Source: Corylus avellana
Lineage: Eukaryota > Streptophyta > Magnoliopsida > Fagales > Betulaceae
DNA length: 64,000 bases
Reading direction: 5' to 3'
Assembly (NCBI RefSeq): GCF_901000735.1
Contig: NC_081542.1
Span: 34,784,204-34,848,203 of the forward strand
The position numbers and the translations under genes were made by a program. The notes under the pieces were generated by a model. It saw only the letters and a list, made by a program, of their open reading frames with translations, searched no databases and was not told the DNA's origin. Numbering within the stretch: position 1 is the first letter of the stretch; every line of letters starts with the position of its first letter. Of this stretch, positions 47,362-58,345 are shown piece after piece.

Positions 47362-47940
47362 TGTTGGGTCATATTTCGGTTGGGTTGGGCCCAGCACAAA
47401 CCTACCAGCCCATTCCCCCACACTCAGTAATTTTTTACTATTCAAAGTAAACTCACGTTCGGCAAACTTAGGCTTATATGAATTATATTATCAACGCTCG
47501 ATTTTCAGGCTCGGTTTTCACCGAGCCTAAGGCAGATACCGAGCGTTACCCTCAGGAAATAATAAACATATATGAATAAATATCCTATTTGATGTTCCCC
47601 GGTATATTGTTGACACGTGGACCCTCGGTAAAAGTCCACAGTGTTAGATGAACAGGTACAATCCAATGCCTATAAAAGGGGGGTCCCCTCTCACTATTTC
47701 GGTAACTCCTTTTTACCCTCAGAATTGAATACTTTACTTATCTTTTCTCTGATCCATAGTTTACAAGTTCATTTTTCTCTTAAACACTGTGACTAACTTA
47801 GGCATCGGAGCTTTCTCTGGTCGGACAACGCCAGCAGCTTTGACCCCTTTTCTTTGTCTTTTATATCCAGTTTAACACTCGGTTATCAAGTATTGTGCTG
47901 GGCCCTTTCCTACGTCATCATTCGGAAAACTGTTTCAACA
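47362..47940 (+). repeat. Tat 3' LTR
   Basis: 579 bp, paired with 36023-36601 and followed by the target duplication CCACT. Confidence 0.95.
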
Positions 47941-47947
47941 CCACTAA

Positions 47948-48376
47948 TGTAAGGACTTGGGAGAATATTATCATATAAACATCAAATAAAAATACAAACC
48001 TCTGGACTTAAATGTTTGTTGAATTCACATTCCTAGAACCAATCATATTTGCATTTGCAATCCTAAACCCTCACAATTTGTTTGGAGAGTGATAGATAAG
48101 AGTTTTTGGCCTATCTGTTTCTCACATTAAAGTTGTGACTGATGAAGAATCACAGACATATTTATAAGCCAAGACCCTGATCCAATTAACCTTACGTTGC
48201 TTCCTTCCATCAAGGAAGACAACTTTGAGTGAAATGACATAACCTTTCACATTTAATAGTTATCTGTATATTAATTATCTAAGAGCTTTAGTTTAATAAA
48301 AACTCTATTAATATTATATGCTATGTACATATAATCTATGTGACATGTGTGACACCTTAGAAGATTTATTCTAACA
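47948..48376 (-). repeat. Copia 5' LTR (right copy)
   Basis: 429 bp, paired with 32360-32824. It is separated from its own primer site at 36020 by the Tat insertion. Confidence 0.85.
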
Positions 48377-48637
48377 ATACTATCATCAATTTCTTGGTTT
48401 TGGCTTGTTTTATTTTTTATTTTTGTCGATCATTTTCATTGTTATTATTTTTCAGGAGAATGGGGTTGGTAAGAACTCCCACAGCAACTGCTTCTTGTAT
48501 GCAAAAAATCTGTCTATCACTTGGGTTGAAGATGAACATTATTGGCACTGGTCAGAGATTGAAGAAACAAGGTAAATAATTTCATTTCAAACTCCATTAA
48601 TATAGAGGAAAAAAAAAAAAGAGCAAAGATAAGATTA

Positions 48638-48642
<5 letters not shown>

Positions 48643-48690
<48 letters not shown>
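48643..48690. repeat. (CT)n(TA)n microsatellite
   Basis: A TCTCTC run passing into TATATA, in intron 2 of PP2 copy 3. Confidence 0.9.
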
Positions 48691-48691
<1 letters not shown>

Positions 48692-48699
48692 GAGTATTT

Positions 48700-49145
48700 A
48701 ATTCATTGAACTATCTCTTATTTTGCATTTACACATCCAAACTTTAAAAACTGACATTAGGGCCTCTCACAGTACCACCACGTGCCAAATTAAACTTTTT
48801 TTTTTTTTTTTCACTTTTCTTCCCAAAATTCCCTTAAATTTTTTTAAAATAACTATTTTAAAAAATTACACAAAAAAAAAAAAAAAAAAAAACCAAAAAT
48901 GGTGTCCCTTTTCATATTAGCCCCCCCTTTTTTTTCTTTTTTTTTTTTTTCAAATGGTTATTTTCATTTTTTTTAATTTTATTTATTAATAACTTCAAGT
49001 GTATTTTGAAGAAAAAAGTGAAAAATGTGTCTAATTTGATACACAACGGTAGCATATGGAGCCTCAATGTCAGTTTTTAAAGCTTTGAAACATAATTGTA
49101 AAATGAGTGACAGTTCAGATGGCTAAAGTATATTTATTTTTCCCT
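48700..49145. repeat. Fold-back element in intron 2 of PP2 copy 3
   Basis: Left arm TCCAAACTTTAAAAACTGACATTAGGG is mirrored by CCTCAATGTCAGTTTTTAAAGCTTTGAA on the right, and outer segments pair weakly. The middle is poly-T and poly-A. Ends are approximate. Confidence 0.5.
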
Positions 49146-49353
49146 ATATATATTTAAGTTTTTCACCGTTCAATTGCTAAGTGTTATAAGGTTTGATGCT
49201 GCAGTAACAATACAGTGGTCACTACGGCTGAACTATTAGACGTTTGTTGGCAAGACGTGCGTGGAAAATTTGATACAGCAAAGCTATCAGCAGAAGCTAC
49301 ATATGAAGTAGCATTTGTGATAAAGTTGAAAGATACAGTTTATATATGGATGG

Positions 49354-50073
49354 GAAAATATTTATGTCTCAAGGTGAAAATGTTGCAAATTATGTCTGGC
49401 TCACTTTTGTATTCCTTAGTAAATATTTGTGAAAATCCTCTAAGGGCATGTTGTCATAAAAATGTCATTTTGAGTTTATTGCAATTGCTTATTGCATGAT
49501 TTAGTTCCATGTGGTACTTACTTACTAAGTCGATCTTGTACTTACACTTAATCTCTTTTTCTACCTCTTTGTTTTATAGAGGAGCCAGCTAAGTTTAAGT
49601 ATGGAGGATCTTGAGGTAGATCATGCGGCCATTTGGCGTAATGATAGTGGTCAAGTTAATGTTTAGGGACTCATTGCAAGATTATTAGAGGCCGTTTATC
49701 GTAATTAGTATTTTTGGATGACATAGCAGACTAAAAGTATTGAGACGTGTATATATATTAAGGATTATTTTAGATATTTTATAACGATGATATGTAGAGT
49801 ATAATCTAAGTTAATGTGACGATTCTTAGTAATGCTTTGATTATAATGATTAATGTTAATGGTATAAACAAAATATCATGTGTTTTCACTGATTAGTATT
49901 CTTTTTTGAAAAGTAAAGATAAATTAGTCTTACTCTTTGGGAAAATTAGACAGGGAGGCGTACTCATGAGTTAATTACTAGTTAATTAATTTATCAGGGT
50001 GTTACGCTGAAGTGGGTTTTTATTACAGAAGTCACCATGGAGATTGTTGATGAGGACCCATACGCGTGTTTGG
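49354..50073. other. Sequence replacing the end of PP2 copy 3; paralogous flank with an empty MITE site
   Basis: From 49354 the sequence is unrelated to PP2. From about 49600 it parallels the duplicated blocks (GAGGCCGTTTATCGTAATTAGT near 49688; TATAATCTAAGTTAATGTGA near 49800; GACAGGGAGGCGTA near 49950). Unlike 30274-31048 it has no fold-back insertions between GTATATATATTA and TTTTATAACGAT. No coding signal was recognised. Confidence 0.6.
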
Positions 50074-51232
50074 TGTTGTGTCAAATTTAATTACTCGCAA
50101 TTGCATGAATTGTTTGTAGTTAATGGATTGCAAGTGCGAGGTCGATCTCACAGGGAATTGTGTTTTTGAATAACAAATTATATCTAACTTGATTAAATCA
50201 TAACCTAGTTCCAAAAGAGATTTGATTTTTGTTTGCAATAAAAAGAAAACATAAACTAAATAAAAGTAAAATAGTCAAAAGATAAAGTACTGAGGTTTTG
50301 GAATCCAACTCACCAAATCATAGCAATATGTTCTATGTTCATCAATATTATCCAAAGTTCTCACAATAAAATCTTAGGTATGTTTTACTTTCGCTTCAAA
50401 GAGTTAATCAAAATCATCCCATGTATCCATTCTTTACATAAACCACAAAAGAAATCCAATTTAAATCAAATCATCAAATGTATCCATAAATCACAAAAGA
50501 TATCTAATTTAAATCAAAACATCAATCAATTATGTGAAATTATCTCAAATCATCAAATTTATCCATAAATCACAAAAGATATCCAAGATTCACTCCACAA
50601 ATTGATTAGAAGTAAAACAATTGAAATATTAAAACTCAATAAAATTGGATAATTTTAACTTACATGAACACAATGTTGCTCTTCAATGGTGGGCTTCATC
50701 CTCAACCTTAGTTGAGAATTTAGTTACACATGACTATGAAAAATAAAACTTAAACCTAAAGAAAAACTAAGCTAAGAGGAGAGAAAAGTTGTGAAATTTC
50801 GGACTTGGTCTCCAGCCTTCTTTTCTTAAGGCTTAGCAATCTATTTATAACACCCTAAAAACGGTGATGGTGCCAGCCTATCAGACGAGTGCGCTCGATC
50901 GCACTAGTGCATGCGTTCTTCCTCTTGCGGCGGAACACTTGCGCGCTGATGACTTGCTTGTGGGCGTGGGTGCGCTTGAGCACAACGCTTCTGAGATCGA
51001 GCACAAGTGCACTCAATCACAAGGTTGTGTGCTCGATCCCTTCCTCATATGGTTGATTTTTTCAACTTTCTTCCAAACTCTGCATTTTTCACCTTAAAGC
51101 TGCAATTTTCCTTTAGCAACCTACAAAACACTAAAAACACAAAACTAGCCCAAAACATTAGATTATAACACGACTAAAATATTAACAAATGTAAATTAAG
51201 AGGCTCAAATATGCAATATCTGGCACTCATCA
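50074..51232 (-). repeat. Athila-3 3' LTR
   Basis: On the minus strand it begins TGATGAGTGCCAGATATTGC and ends in GACACAACA. It contains the motif cluster (GCGCTCGATCGCACTAGTGC near 50890, to 51035) and a TATA-like TTATAAATAGATTG near 50840 (minus strand). Confidence 0.85.
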
Positions 51233-51248
51233 AACACCCCAAACTTAC

Positions 51249-52514
51249 ATTTTGCTAGTCCCTTAACAAAACAAAACGAAAAATAAAATAAAAGCTTTAA
51301 ACATAAATCCTCTTTCGTGGGAGAGACGATTACATTTAGCATATGCAACAAGCCTTTTAAACCCTAGGCATCCCTGGTGAACGAGTGAAGTCTCGTGAGG
51401 GTTTAACAGAAATGATACCCACAAACATTACAGCACTATGTTGTTGAAAAGAATGAAATTTCACACAAGCAATAGTTCTTACTCATGAGCAAACTTAAAA
51501 AGACAAACACCATTATCACAATCATTAGGGCATCAAAATCAAATAACTCATAGATGGGCAGTCAAAACATCACAAACGATAGGTGCAAAGTGAAAATAGC
51601 ATACAATCATGAGGCTTCAATTTAATCAGAAATCGCACCTCAAAATTCGTAGGAATTCCTATCAAATGAAACAACCAAGGCTTAATTATTAACAAGATAT
51701 GTACTTTTTTTTTTTTTGTGTAAGCTGTGCAATGCTTAGCTCCCTTAAGCTTTCTAATTGACACATGTAGCGAGTGTTAGGCCAATGACTCCCAAGCCAA
51801 ATGGTTTTAGGGCACTAGATGTAGAAACATCCCTAAGAGCTTATTAACTCAAGTCAAAAAGGATACGAAACCAAGCTAGCCATGCCATCAATCAACTTAA
51901 ACTTTACACCTTTTGACGAGAACACTCAATGCTTAATTAGGCAAGAGGTCCGGTTACTTAGTGAAAAAATTCAAAATGATGATTTTTTTTTTTCTATCTT
52001 GCAAGCCAGGGTTATTCATCAATATGTCATCCAACAAATCTCAAAGTAAACATGATAAACTCAAATATCATACATCGCAGAATATATGCTAATGTGCTCA
52101 TGATAGTTTAACTCAAAACAAGTGAACTCTCTCTAGCCCAAAAATAAGTCAAAGGACTCAAATTCCTAATGACATGATGATGTGTTCAAAATGTTAAGCA
52201 AGCCAATGAAATGCAAACCATAGTTACAGTTTAACTCAAATTTAACAACATAGCAAATTTTTTTTTTTTTTTTTTTAGAACAAACAGACAGATAAAAACA
52301 AACAGATTAACAAAAAGAAATAGACAGAATGTCTTTTCATACCCCCAAACTTGAATTACACATTGTCCTCAATGTGTAGTATAGAAATACATTACCAGAA
52401 GTAAGGAAACAACTGAGTGTGCAAAAGGCTAGGGCGTCCCCCAAACTTAAACACGAGAACACCTGTCAACAAAACTTACAGTAATATTGTCTCACAGAAA
52501 CAAGCATCATAGGA
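51249..52514 (-). other. Athila-3 3' noncoding region
   Basis: It parallels Athila-2 19600-20866 in inverse orientation. Shared lines are the CTCACGAGACTTCACTCG block (inverse at 51385), the CCAAATGGTTTTAGGGC phrase (51799), the 'cattgtcctcaatgtg' phrase (52360) and CCCCCAAACTT tracts. T-tracts at 51704 and 52256 were noted. Confidence 0.7.
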
Positions 52515-53145
52515 TTAATTGCTGTTAGAAACAAAAATGAAATGAAAATAAATAAAATAAAAAAGGAAAAGGAACTTAGAAATGAAGTGCAGAAAATAAA
52601 AAAGAAAAATTACCGCACTTTCCCTGATCATTCGAATGTCCAACCAATCCCTTCCACCCTTTTTTTCTTTAAAATTTGATAGCACTCTGGGAGGATGTTT
52701 TGCCATCTCAAGTAGCCAACTTGTTTGCTTAGAAGGACTTTCTTAGGATGTTTCCTAGCTTTGCGCACTTTTTTGCATAAATCCTTGAGAATCTTGGCAT
52801 AAAATGGCTCTTTGAAATATTAAAGAACTGAAGCTTTGGATTCATGATGTGCCTCAAGAGGACAATGATAAAGGAAGGAGCTTCAATACTCACTTCCTTG
52901 TCATTGGACAAACTTGTATTTGCTGGGGACTCAACTTGCTATGGGTGCTCAACTTGCTCCTCTTTTTCTTCCTCTTCATTGTTATCCACAATTTCCTCAC
53001 TCTCAAGTGTGGTGGTGGCTTGGTCATGCTCATAATAAGAATTGCTATCATCATCCTCATCAATCATGTAGTGTCTAATGAATGGACATTTGCTTGCATA
53101 GTGAGAAGGATTAAAACAATATGAACATGACTTATGTGGTGCGTC
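52515..53145 (-). pseudogene. Athila-3 gag-like remnant 2, with zinc knuckle
   Basis: On the minus strand from 53140 it reads KSCSYCFNPSHYASKCPFIR and then an acidic stretch (ESEEIVDNNEEEKEEQVEH). A stop follows, then SNDKEVSIEAPSFIIVLLRH up to about 52729 and further broken sequence. The knuckle is of the Athila type. It is separated from remnant 1 by the copia element. Confidence 0.6.
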
Positions 53146-53150
53146 AGTGT

Positions 53151-53701
53151 TGTTAGATCACATGTCATAGTAGTGCAATCCTCTTTGCCAGATCATGCAA
53201 CCACCTCATATGTTAAAAAGTATCAAGCTCAATGTTCTCTGGTTCAGCAATCGAGCACAAGTCGTACGCGCTCGAGCACAAATGGTGGTGCAACAACTCA
53301 ACATCTCTCTGGTTCAGCGATCGAGCACAAGTCGTATGCGCTCGATTGCAACTACATAGATATCAGCAGCAGTGCAGCTCATGATCAAGTTCCTTGTACA
53401 ACAAGGAAAGAAGATCAAATCGTGGCCGGCAAGACGCTAAGGGATTCTGCAGATTCTGTCTTAACACAGTAACAAGATTCTCAAGTTGATAGCTGTGTTG
53501 ATATGTCGTGACATCTCTTTACATATAATATCTTTGTATTTTAGATTTGCATAGATTTTATATGCTTTGCTGTAATTATTCTTTCCTTACTACACTAATG
53601 TAATTAGCCTATTTAAGCTAGACTGTAACTTCAGTTTGAGATTATCGAATACACAAGAGAAATTCCTTGAGCAAATATCCTTCTTCTTCTTCCTCTTCTC
53701 A
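53151..53701 (+). repeat. Copia 5' LTR with GATCGAGC-type motifs
   Basis: It carries two copies of a segment of about 75 bases, each with CTCTGGTTCAGC(A/G)ATCGAGCACAA followed by GTCGTA(C/T)GCGCTCGA (53238 and 53309). The right end is set by the primer site and is uncertain by a few bases. Confidence 0.65.
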
Positions 53702-53754
53702 AAATATTTTATGGTATTAGAGCATTCAAGGAAAACTCCTTCGATCCTGCAACA

Positions 53755-54900
53755 ATGGCCTCATCCCCTGCTTCTGCTTCATCCTCTACACCTATCAACA
53801 ACACACTCATCTCTTCATCCTCTACACCTGTCACTACAACATTCACACATCCTAGCATCACCCAACAAATCAATACCAAACTCGATGGTCCTACAGATTA
53901 TCTAAATTGGGTTTCTCACTTTACACAAATTCTCAAAGCTCATGAACTTATTGGATTTACTGATGGCAGCGAGCCATGCCCTCACAAGTTTGTCATTGAT
54001 GAAACTGGAAACACAACCACAATGGTTAATCCAGATTACTCACTATGGCAAAAGAAGGACCAATGCCTTCTTAGTTGGTTTAATACAACCATGTCAAATT
54101 GTATGCTTTCCTCTCTCTATGGACTCAAGACAGCCAAACAAGTCTGGTCTACTCTAGCTACAAGGTATGCATCCCAATCAAAGGCCGCAATCACCTATTT
54201 GAAACGCCAGTTGCAAACCCTGAATCAGGGCTCCAAATCTTGCTCAGAATTCTTTGGAGAAATCAAGTCCTGTGTTGATTTACTTACTACAGCAAGGCAA
54301 CCTGTAGAGGAGCAAGATCTTATCTCCTATGTTCTTGGAGGTCTCATCCCTGCCTACACCACTTTCATCACCCTTTCCAACTTCTCCACCAAAACAACAT
54401 CCATGACATTTGTAGACTTCCAAGTAGAACTTCTAAATCATGAAATTCTGCTTGGTCACCATCAACAACTACAACAACCTCCTTTGGTTGAATCTGGTAA
54501 TTTTGCACTTTATTCTCACAAACCAAAGCCCTTCAGTGGTAACTACACTAGAGGCAAACCAGGCACCTATTACAAAAACAACTCTCCCTCTCAGCCTCAC
54601 TTCTTAAGCAACTCTCCAAGACAAAACTCAACTTTTCTGGAGGCTATCAGCAAAATACCTACCAGCAGCAACAATAGCCTAACTTAGGTGCCCTGGCAAC
54701 AATCAATTCAATCATGGAAATCAATCCTTTTCAAAACCCTCAATTCATGGCACACCTAATAATCTGGTACCGATGAAAGCATTGTGTTAGATTTGTGGGA
54801 AGCTTGGACACCAAGCCTTGGATTGCTTTCACAAAATGAATTATGCCTATCAAGGGAAGACTAACCTTCCCAGCTAACTGCTATGATGGCCAGGACAAGC
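53755..54900 (+). pseudogene. Copia gag
   Basis: An open frame of 310 codons starts MASSPASASSSTPINNTLIS. It contains the copia gag lines KLDGPTDYLNWVSHFTQILK and KSCSEFFGEIKSCVDLL (UBN2-type gag core, about residues 40-220) and stops at 54685. Downstream, across further stops, the knuckle CGKLGHQALDCFHKMNYAYQ is readable near 54796. A fold-specific function beyond capsid formation is not implied. Confidence 0.85.
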
Positions 54901-55009
54901 AATGAAACAATTGATGAACTTGATGAAGATCCTTGGTATGCAGATAGTGAAGCCAACAATCATGTCACGGGTGCCCTAAACAATCTGACCCGGCAAAAAA
55001 CCCTTTAAA

Positions 55010-56380
55010 GGTGATGAGGAAGTTGCTGTTGGTAACGGTACTGGTTTACCCATCTCTCACATAGGATCCTCTGTTCTTTATAATTCAAAACTACCTTTCA
55101 AGCATTCTTTTAAATTGCAAAACATTCTGCATTATCCCTCTACTGCAGCTAACCTACTCTCCATTCATAAATTTTGTGTTGACAATAAATGCTGGTTTAT
55201 TCTAACTAATTCTCACTTCTTTGTGAAGGATAACCTCACAGGGCAGATTCTTTTACAAGGGCCAAGTAGAGATGGTCTATATCCAATCTCCTTCTCCAAA
55301 TCCATTCCTCAAGTCAGAAAGTTTGCAGCCTTTCTTGGAGTTTCAGCCTCATCCAAGACTTGGCATAGTAGATTAGGTCACCCTTCACCTCTTATCTTTA
55401 GCAAAATAAAGCAGTTAGCAAACCTCCCTGTAACTGGCTTTACTTCACATGCTTCACTTTGTGAACCTTGTCAAGTAGCCAAGTCCAAATGCCTTCCATT
55501 TTATGATTCAAATAATGTAACTGCTGCACCTTTAGAAATAATATACTCTGATTTGTAGAGTTCTCCAGTTTTCATTGACAACTTCTCACGTTTTTCTTGG
55601 ATTTATCCTTTGCACAACATGTCAGAAACTTTCACATGCTTTGTTAAGTTCTAAAGCATAGCAGAAAATTTTTTATCCACAAAGATTAAAGCATTTCAAC
55701 CTGATGGGGGTGATGAATTCACCTCCAACCAATTCAAAAATTTTCTCACCACTCATGGCATTCACCATAGGATCTCTTGTCCATACACTACCCAACATAA
55801 TGGACTTGCTGAGAGAAAGCACAAACACATTGTGGAAACTGGTCAGGCTTTCTTAGCTCAATCCAAACTGCCTCTTACCTACTAGGTTGATGCCTTTAAC
55901 ACAGCTGTGTATCTCATTAACAGACTACCTACAGCAATGTTAAACCATCTATCACCCTATGCCAAACTCCTTCACAAAAACCCTAACTACTCTCTTCTTA
56001 GAATATTTGGCTATGCTTGCTACCCCCTTCTTAGACCATACAACAATCACAAACTCATGTATCGATCTAAGAAGTGTATCTTCCTAGGGTATTGTTCCAA
56101 TTACAGAGGCTACAAATGTTTTGATCCCACTTCCAAGAAAACCATCCTCAGCAGACATGTCATCTTTGATGAGCACACCTTTCCAGCTCAAGATTGGATA
56201 TCTTCCATCTCATTGTCCCCTACAAATGGCTCTGCCCCCATCCAGGTAAGTTCTTTTGCACTAGCCCTTGTTAGCACCCACTGTGTCCACTCACACAACA
56301 CCATCTCCTACTGCTCAGATTCACTCCACACCCCAATCTCCATCTCCCACACTAGAAACTACCTCCTCACCTATCTCTGA
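55010..56380 (+). pseudogene. Copia protease end and integrase
   Basis: 55115-55558 reads ILHYPSTAANLLSIHKFCVD, then the integrase zinc region TWHSRLGHPSPLIFSKIKQL and CEPCQVAKSKCLPF, to YSDL, and stops at 55556. The core continues through stops with FQPDGGDEFTSNQFKNFLTT and YTTQHNGLAERKHKHIVETG. 55907-56380 gives the C-terminus (MYLINRLPTAMLNHLSPYAK, FGYACYPLLRPYNNHKLMYR, CIFLGYCSNYRGYKCFDP). The usual catalytic D-D-E positions are still recognisable, but the frame has at least three stops. Confidence 0.87.
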
Positions 56381-56699
56381 TTCCATTTGCCCTTCCTCTC
56401 CTCTCACCCCATCATCTTTAGATGATGATCCTCCCTTGCCCTCCCCCCACTTCTCATTCCCCTATTTCCATTGCAGCATTTGCAGCCCCATCCTCAGATG
56501 CACTTGAACCTATCTCCCGACCGACTCACCCCATGACCACCAGACTTAAAGATGGCACTAGAAGACCTAAACCCTTTTCCCAACTATAAGCTTTATTCCT
56601 CCACCAAGCATCCCCTCCCTAGCTCTCCATACTACTGCAGCTCTTGCTGACTTACCCCCTACTCCCACTCGATTTTCTCAAGCTGCAAGTCTCCTCATT

Positions 56700-58062
56700 G
56701 GTTAAAAGCTATGTCAAAAGAATTTGCTACCCTCCAAACCAACCATACCTAGACCTTTTTCCCACGACCTTCCAATAAAAACGTTATCACCAATAAATAG
56801 GTTTATAAGGTAAAACAGAAGGCTGATGGCACTCTTGACAGATTCAAGGCTTGCTTGGTAGCCAAGGGTTTTCAACAACAAGATGGCATTGACTACAATG
56901 ATACATTCAGCCCTATAGTTAAGTCCTCAACCATTCATGCCATTCTTGTTGTTGCTGTCCATTTTCAATGGCCCACAAGACAACTGGATGTATCCAATGC
57001 CTTTCTCCAGGGCAACTTACAAGAAGAGGTGTTTATGGAACAGTCACCTGGTTTTGTTGACAGTCAATTCCCACATCATGTCTGCAAGCTGAATAAATCC
57101 ATCTATGGTCTCAAGCAAGCTCCAAGAGCATGGTTTATTAAACTTGTCAGCACCCTTCTTGGACTTGGATTTATTGAATCCAAAGTGGATTACTCCCTGT
57201 TTCTTCTTCATAAATCCAATTTACACTTATTCATTCTGATTTATGAGGATGATATTATTGTTACTAGCAACTCTCTTGCAGCTATTAATCACCTAATTAA
57301 CTGCCTCAAGGATTCTTTCACCATGAAAGACCTTAGACCTCTGCATTACTTTCTTGGAATTCATGTGCAACTGTGGTCTGAAGGCCTTCATCTTTCCCAG
57401 ACCAAGTATGTTTCTGATATGCTTGATCGAGTTAATATGACAGGAGCAAAGCCTACAAAGAGTCCCTTACTTGCTGGCTCTCAACTATCTCAACATGATG
57501 GGGATCCTCTTCCAAATCCAACTGAATATAGACATCTTGTAGGGGCTCTACAATATTGCACCCTCACTAGACCAGACATCTCCTTTGCAGTGAATTAGTT
57601 GTGTCAGTACCTTCACACTCCTACTACTACTCACTGGACAGCAGTCAAAAGAGTTCTCCGCTACCTCAAAGGTTCTATCAACCATCGCTTATACTTTGGA
57701 AATGGCTCTCTTCATCTGAATGCCTATAGTGACTCTAATTGGGCTAGCAATCCAGATGACCGTAGGTCTACTACAAGGTATGCTTTGTTTCTTGGATCAT
57801 GCTTAGTAAGTTGGTGTGCTAAGAAACAACCAGTGGTATCCAAATCCAGCACATAAGCTGAGTATAGGTCCCTTGCATTTGCTACTACTGAGTTATGCTG
57901 GCTGCGCATGCTCTTTCATGAGCTTGATCTCTATCTCAATTATCCTCCTACACTATGGTGTGATAATCTTGGTGCATTGGCCTTAGCCTCCAATCCTGTC
58001 TACCATGCCCGCACCAAACACATTAAAGTTGATTATCAATTCATTCGTGAGAAGGTGGCCAA
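56700..58062 (+). pseudogene. Copia reverse transcriptase and RNase H
   Basis: 56855-57598 reads MVAKGFQQQDGIDYNDTFSP, RQLDVSNAFLQGNLQEEVFM, LKQAPRAWFIKL and LIYEDDIIVTSN. The catalytic YVDD is YEDD here. After a stop at 57596, 57599-58062 gives RNase H lines CQYLHTPTTTHWTAVKRVLR, SDSNWASNPDDRRSTTRYAL and HARTKHIKVDYQFIREKV. A TAA at 57854 interrupts SKSST-AEYRS. The final residues and 3' LTR are missing. Confidence 0.9.
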
Positions 58063-58345
58063 CAAAGGAAATTGGGCATGGGCAAACTTAGCTGCCATGA
58101 GTTGGTTTGCTCTCCCAGCTAAGTCATCGATGTGAGCAGTTGGAAAATATTCCCCACCACTAATGGAATCATGTTGCACCCGATCAACAGAATGGTTGTT
58201 CCAGTCCAGGTTGTAAAAATTGGAATTTGATTCAAAGACCGGGCTGGAGAATTTGGTGCTCATTTGTTCACAAAATTGTCTAAATGGTGGACAATTGTTA
58301 ACATGATGATATGGATTGAAACAATATGAACATGATTCATGTGAG
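58063..58345 (-). pseudogene. Athila-3 gag-like remnant 1, with zinc knuckle
   Basis: On the minus strand from 58345 it reads SHESCSYCFNPYHHVNNCPP, FRQFCEQMSTKFSSPVFESN, LDWNNHSVDRVQHDS and IDDLAGRANQLMAAKF, ending at the copia junction. CX2CX4HX4C spacing in CSYCFNPYHHVNNC is a zinc knuckle. It is Athila-type, from the upstream (5') side of the copia insertion. Confidence 0.65.

Larger units (their letters stand above)
36023..47940 (+). mobile_element. Tat-lineage Ty3/gypsy element, 11.9 kb, nested in the copia
   Basis: LTRs are 36023-36601 and 47362-47940 (579 bp each, TGTTGGGTCA...CTGTTTCAACA). A perfect 5-bp duplication CCACT lies at 36018-36022 and 47941-47945. By eye the LTRs differ at about 16 sites, near 3%. 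Order: LTR, primer site, gag, protease, reverse transcriptase, RNase H, a second plant-type RNase H, integrase, degenerate repeats, a long antisense ORF, LTR. The second RNase H and the antisense ORF assign it to the Tat (Retand/Ogre-like) lineage. Confidence 0.95.
32360..48376 (-). mobile_element. Old Ty1/copia element in intron 1 of PP2 copy 3 (hosts the Tat element)
   Basis: LTRs are 32360-32824 and 47948-48376, flanked by ATATT (32355-32359) and ATACT (48377-48381), a slightly decayed 5-bp duplication. The element is antisense to PP2. A primer site for initiator tRNA-Met (TGGTATCAGAGCC on the minus strand) lies at 36008-36020 plus one duplicated end. A polypurine tract AAGTGGGAGAA lies next to the left LTR. 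The internal region is only about 3.2 kb and heavily decayed. The LTRs differ by many substitutions and an indel of about 36 bp, so it is much older than the Tat insertion it carries. Confidence 0.88.
32217..49353 (+). pseudogene. PP2-A1/A2-like copy 3, split by a 16-kb nested insertion and 3'-truncated
   Basis: Exon 1 is 32217-32351 (45 codons, MGAWCSHDHENQSGNKAEIS, ending ESTNSL|GTAATA). Exon 2 is 48456-48571 (from ENGVGKNSHSNCFLYAKNLS, acceptor TTTTTCAG). Exon 3 begins at 49205 after GCTGCAG and reads ELLDVCWQDVRGKFDTAKLS. Intron 1 holds the copia element and, within it, the Tat element. Exon 3 matches copy 2 only to about 49353. There it gains a short TATATA-like insertion and then runs into unrelated sequence, with a stop at 49497, so the C-terminal half of the lectin domain is lost. 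Both early splice junctions are intact, so a truncated transcript is possible but unlikely to give a folded lectin. Confidence 0.88.
53151..58062 (+). mobile_element. Ty1/copia element (Ale/Retrofit-like), 3'-truncated, inside Athila-3
   Basis: 5' LTR is about 53151-53701 (TGTTAGATCACATGTC...CTTCTTCCTCTTCTCA). Primer site TGGTATTAGAGCA (initiator tRNA-Met type) is at 53712-53724. Then come gag, protease, integrase, reverse transcriptase and RNase H in normal copia order. It ends at about 58062 within the RNase H tail, where Athila-3 sequence resumes, so the 3' LTR is missing and no target duplication can be shown. Several stops and frame breaks show that it is inactive. Confidence 0.85.
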
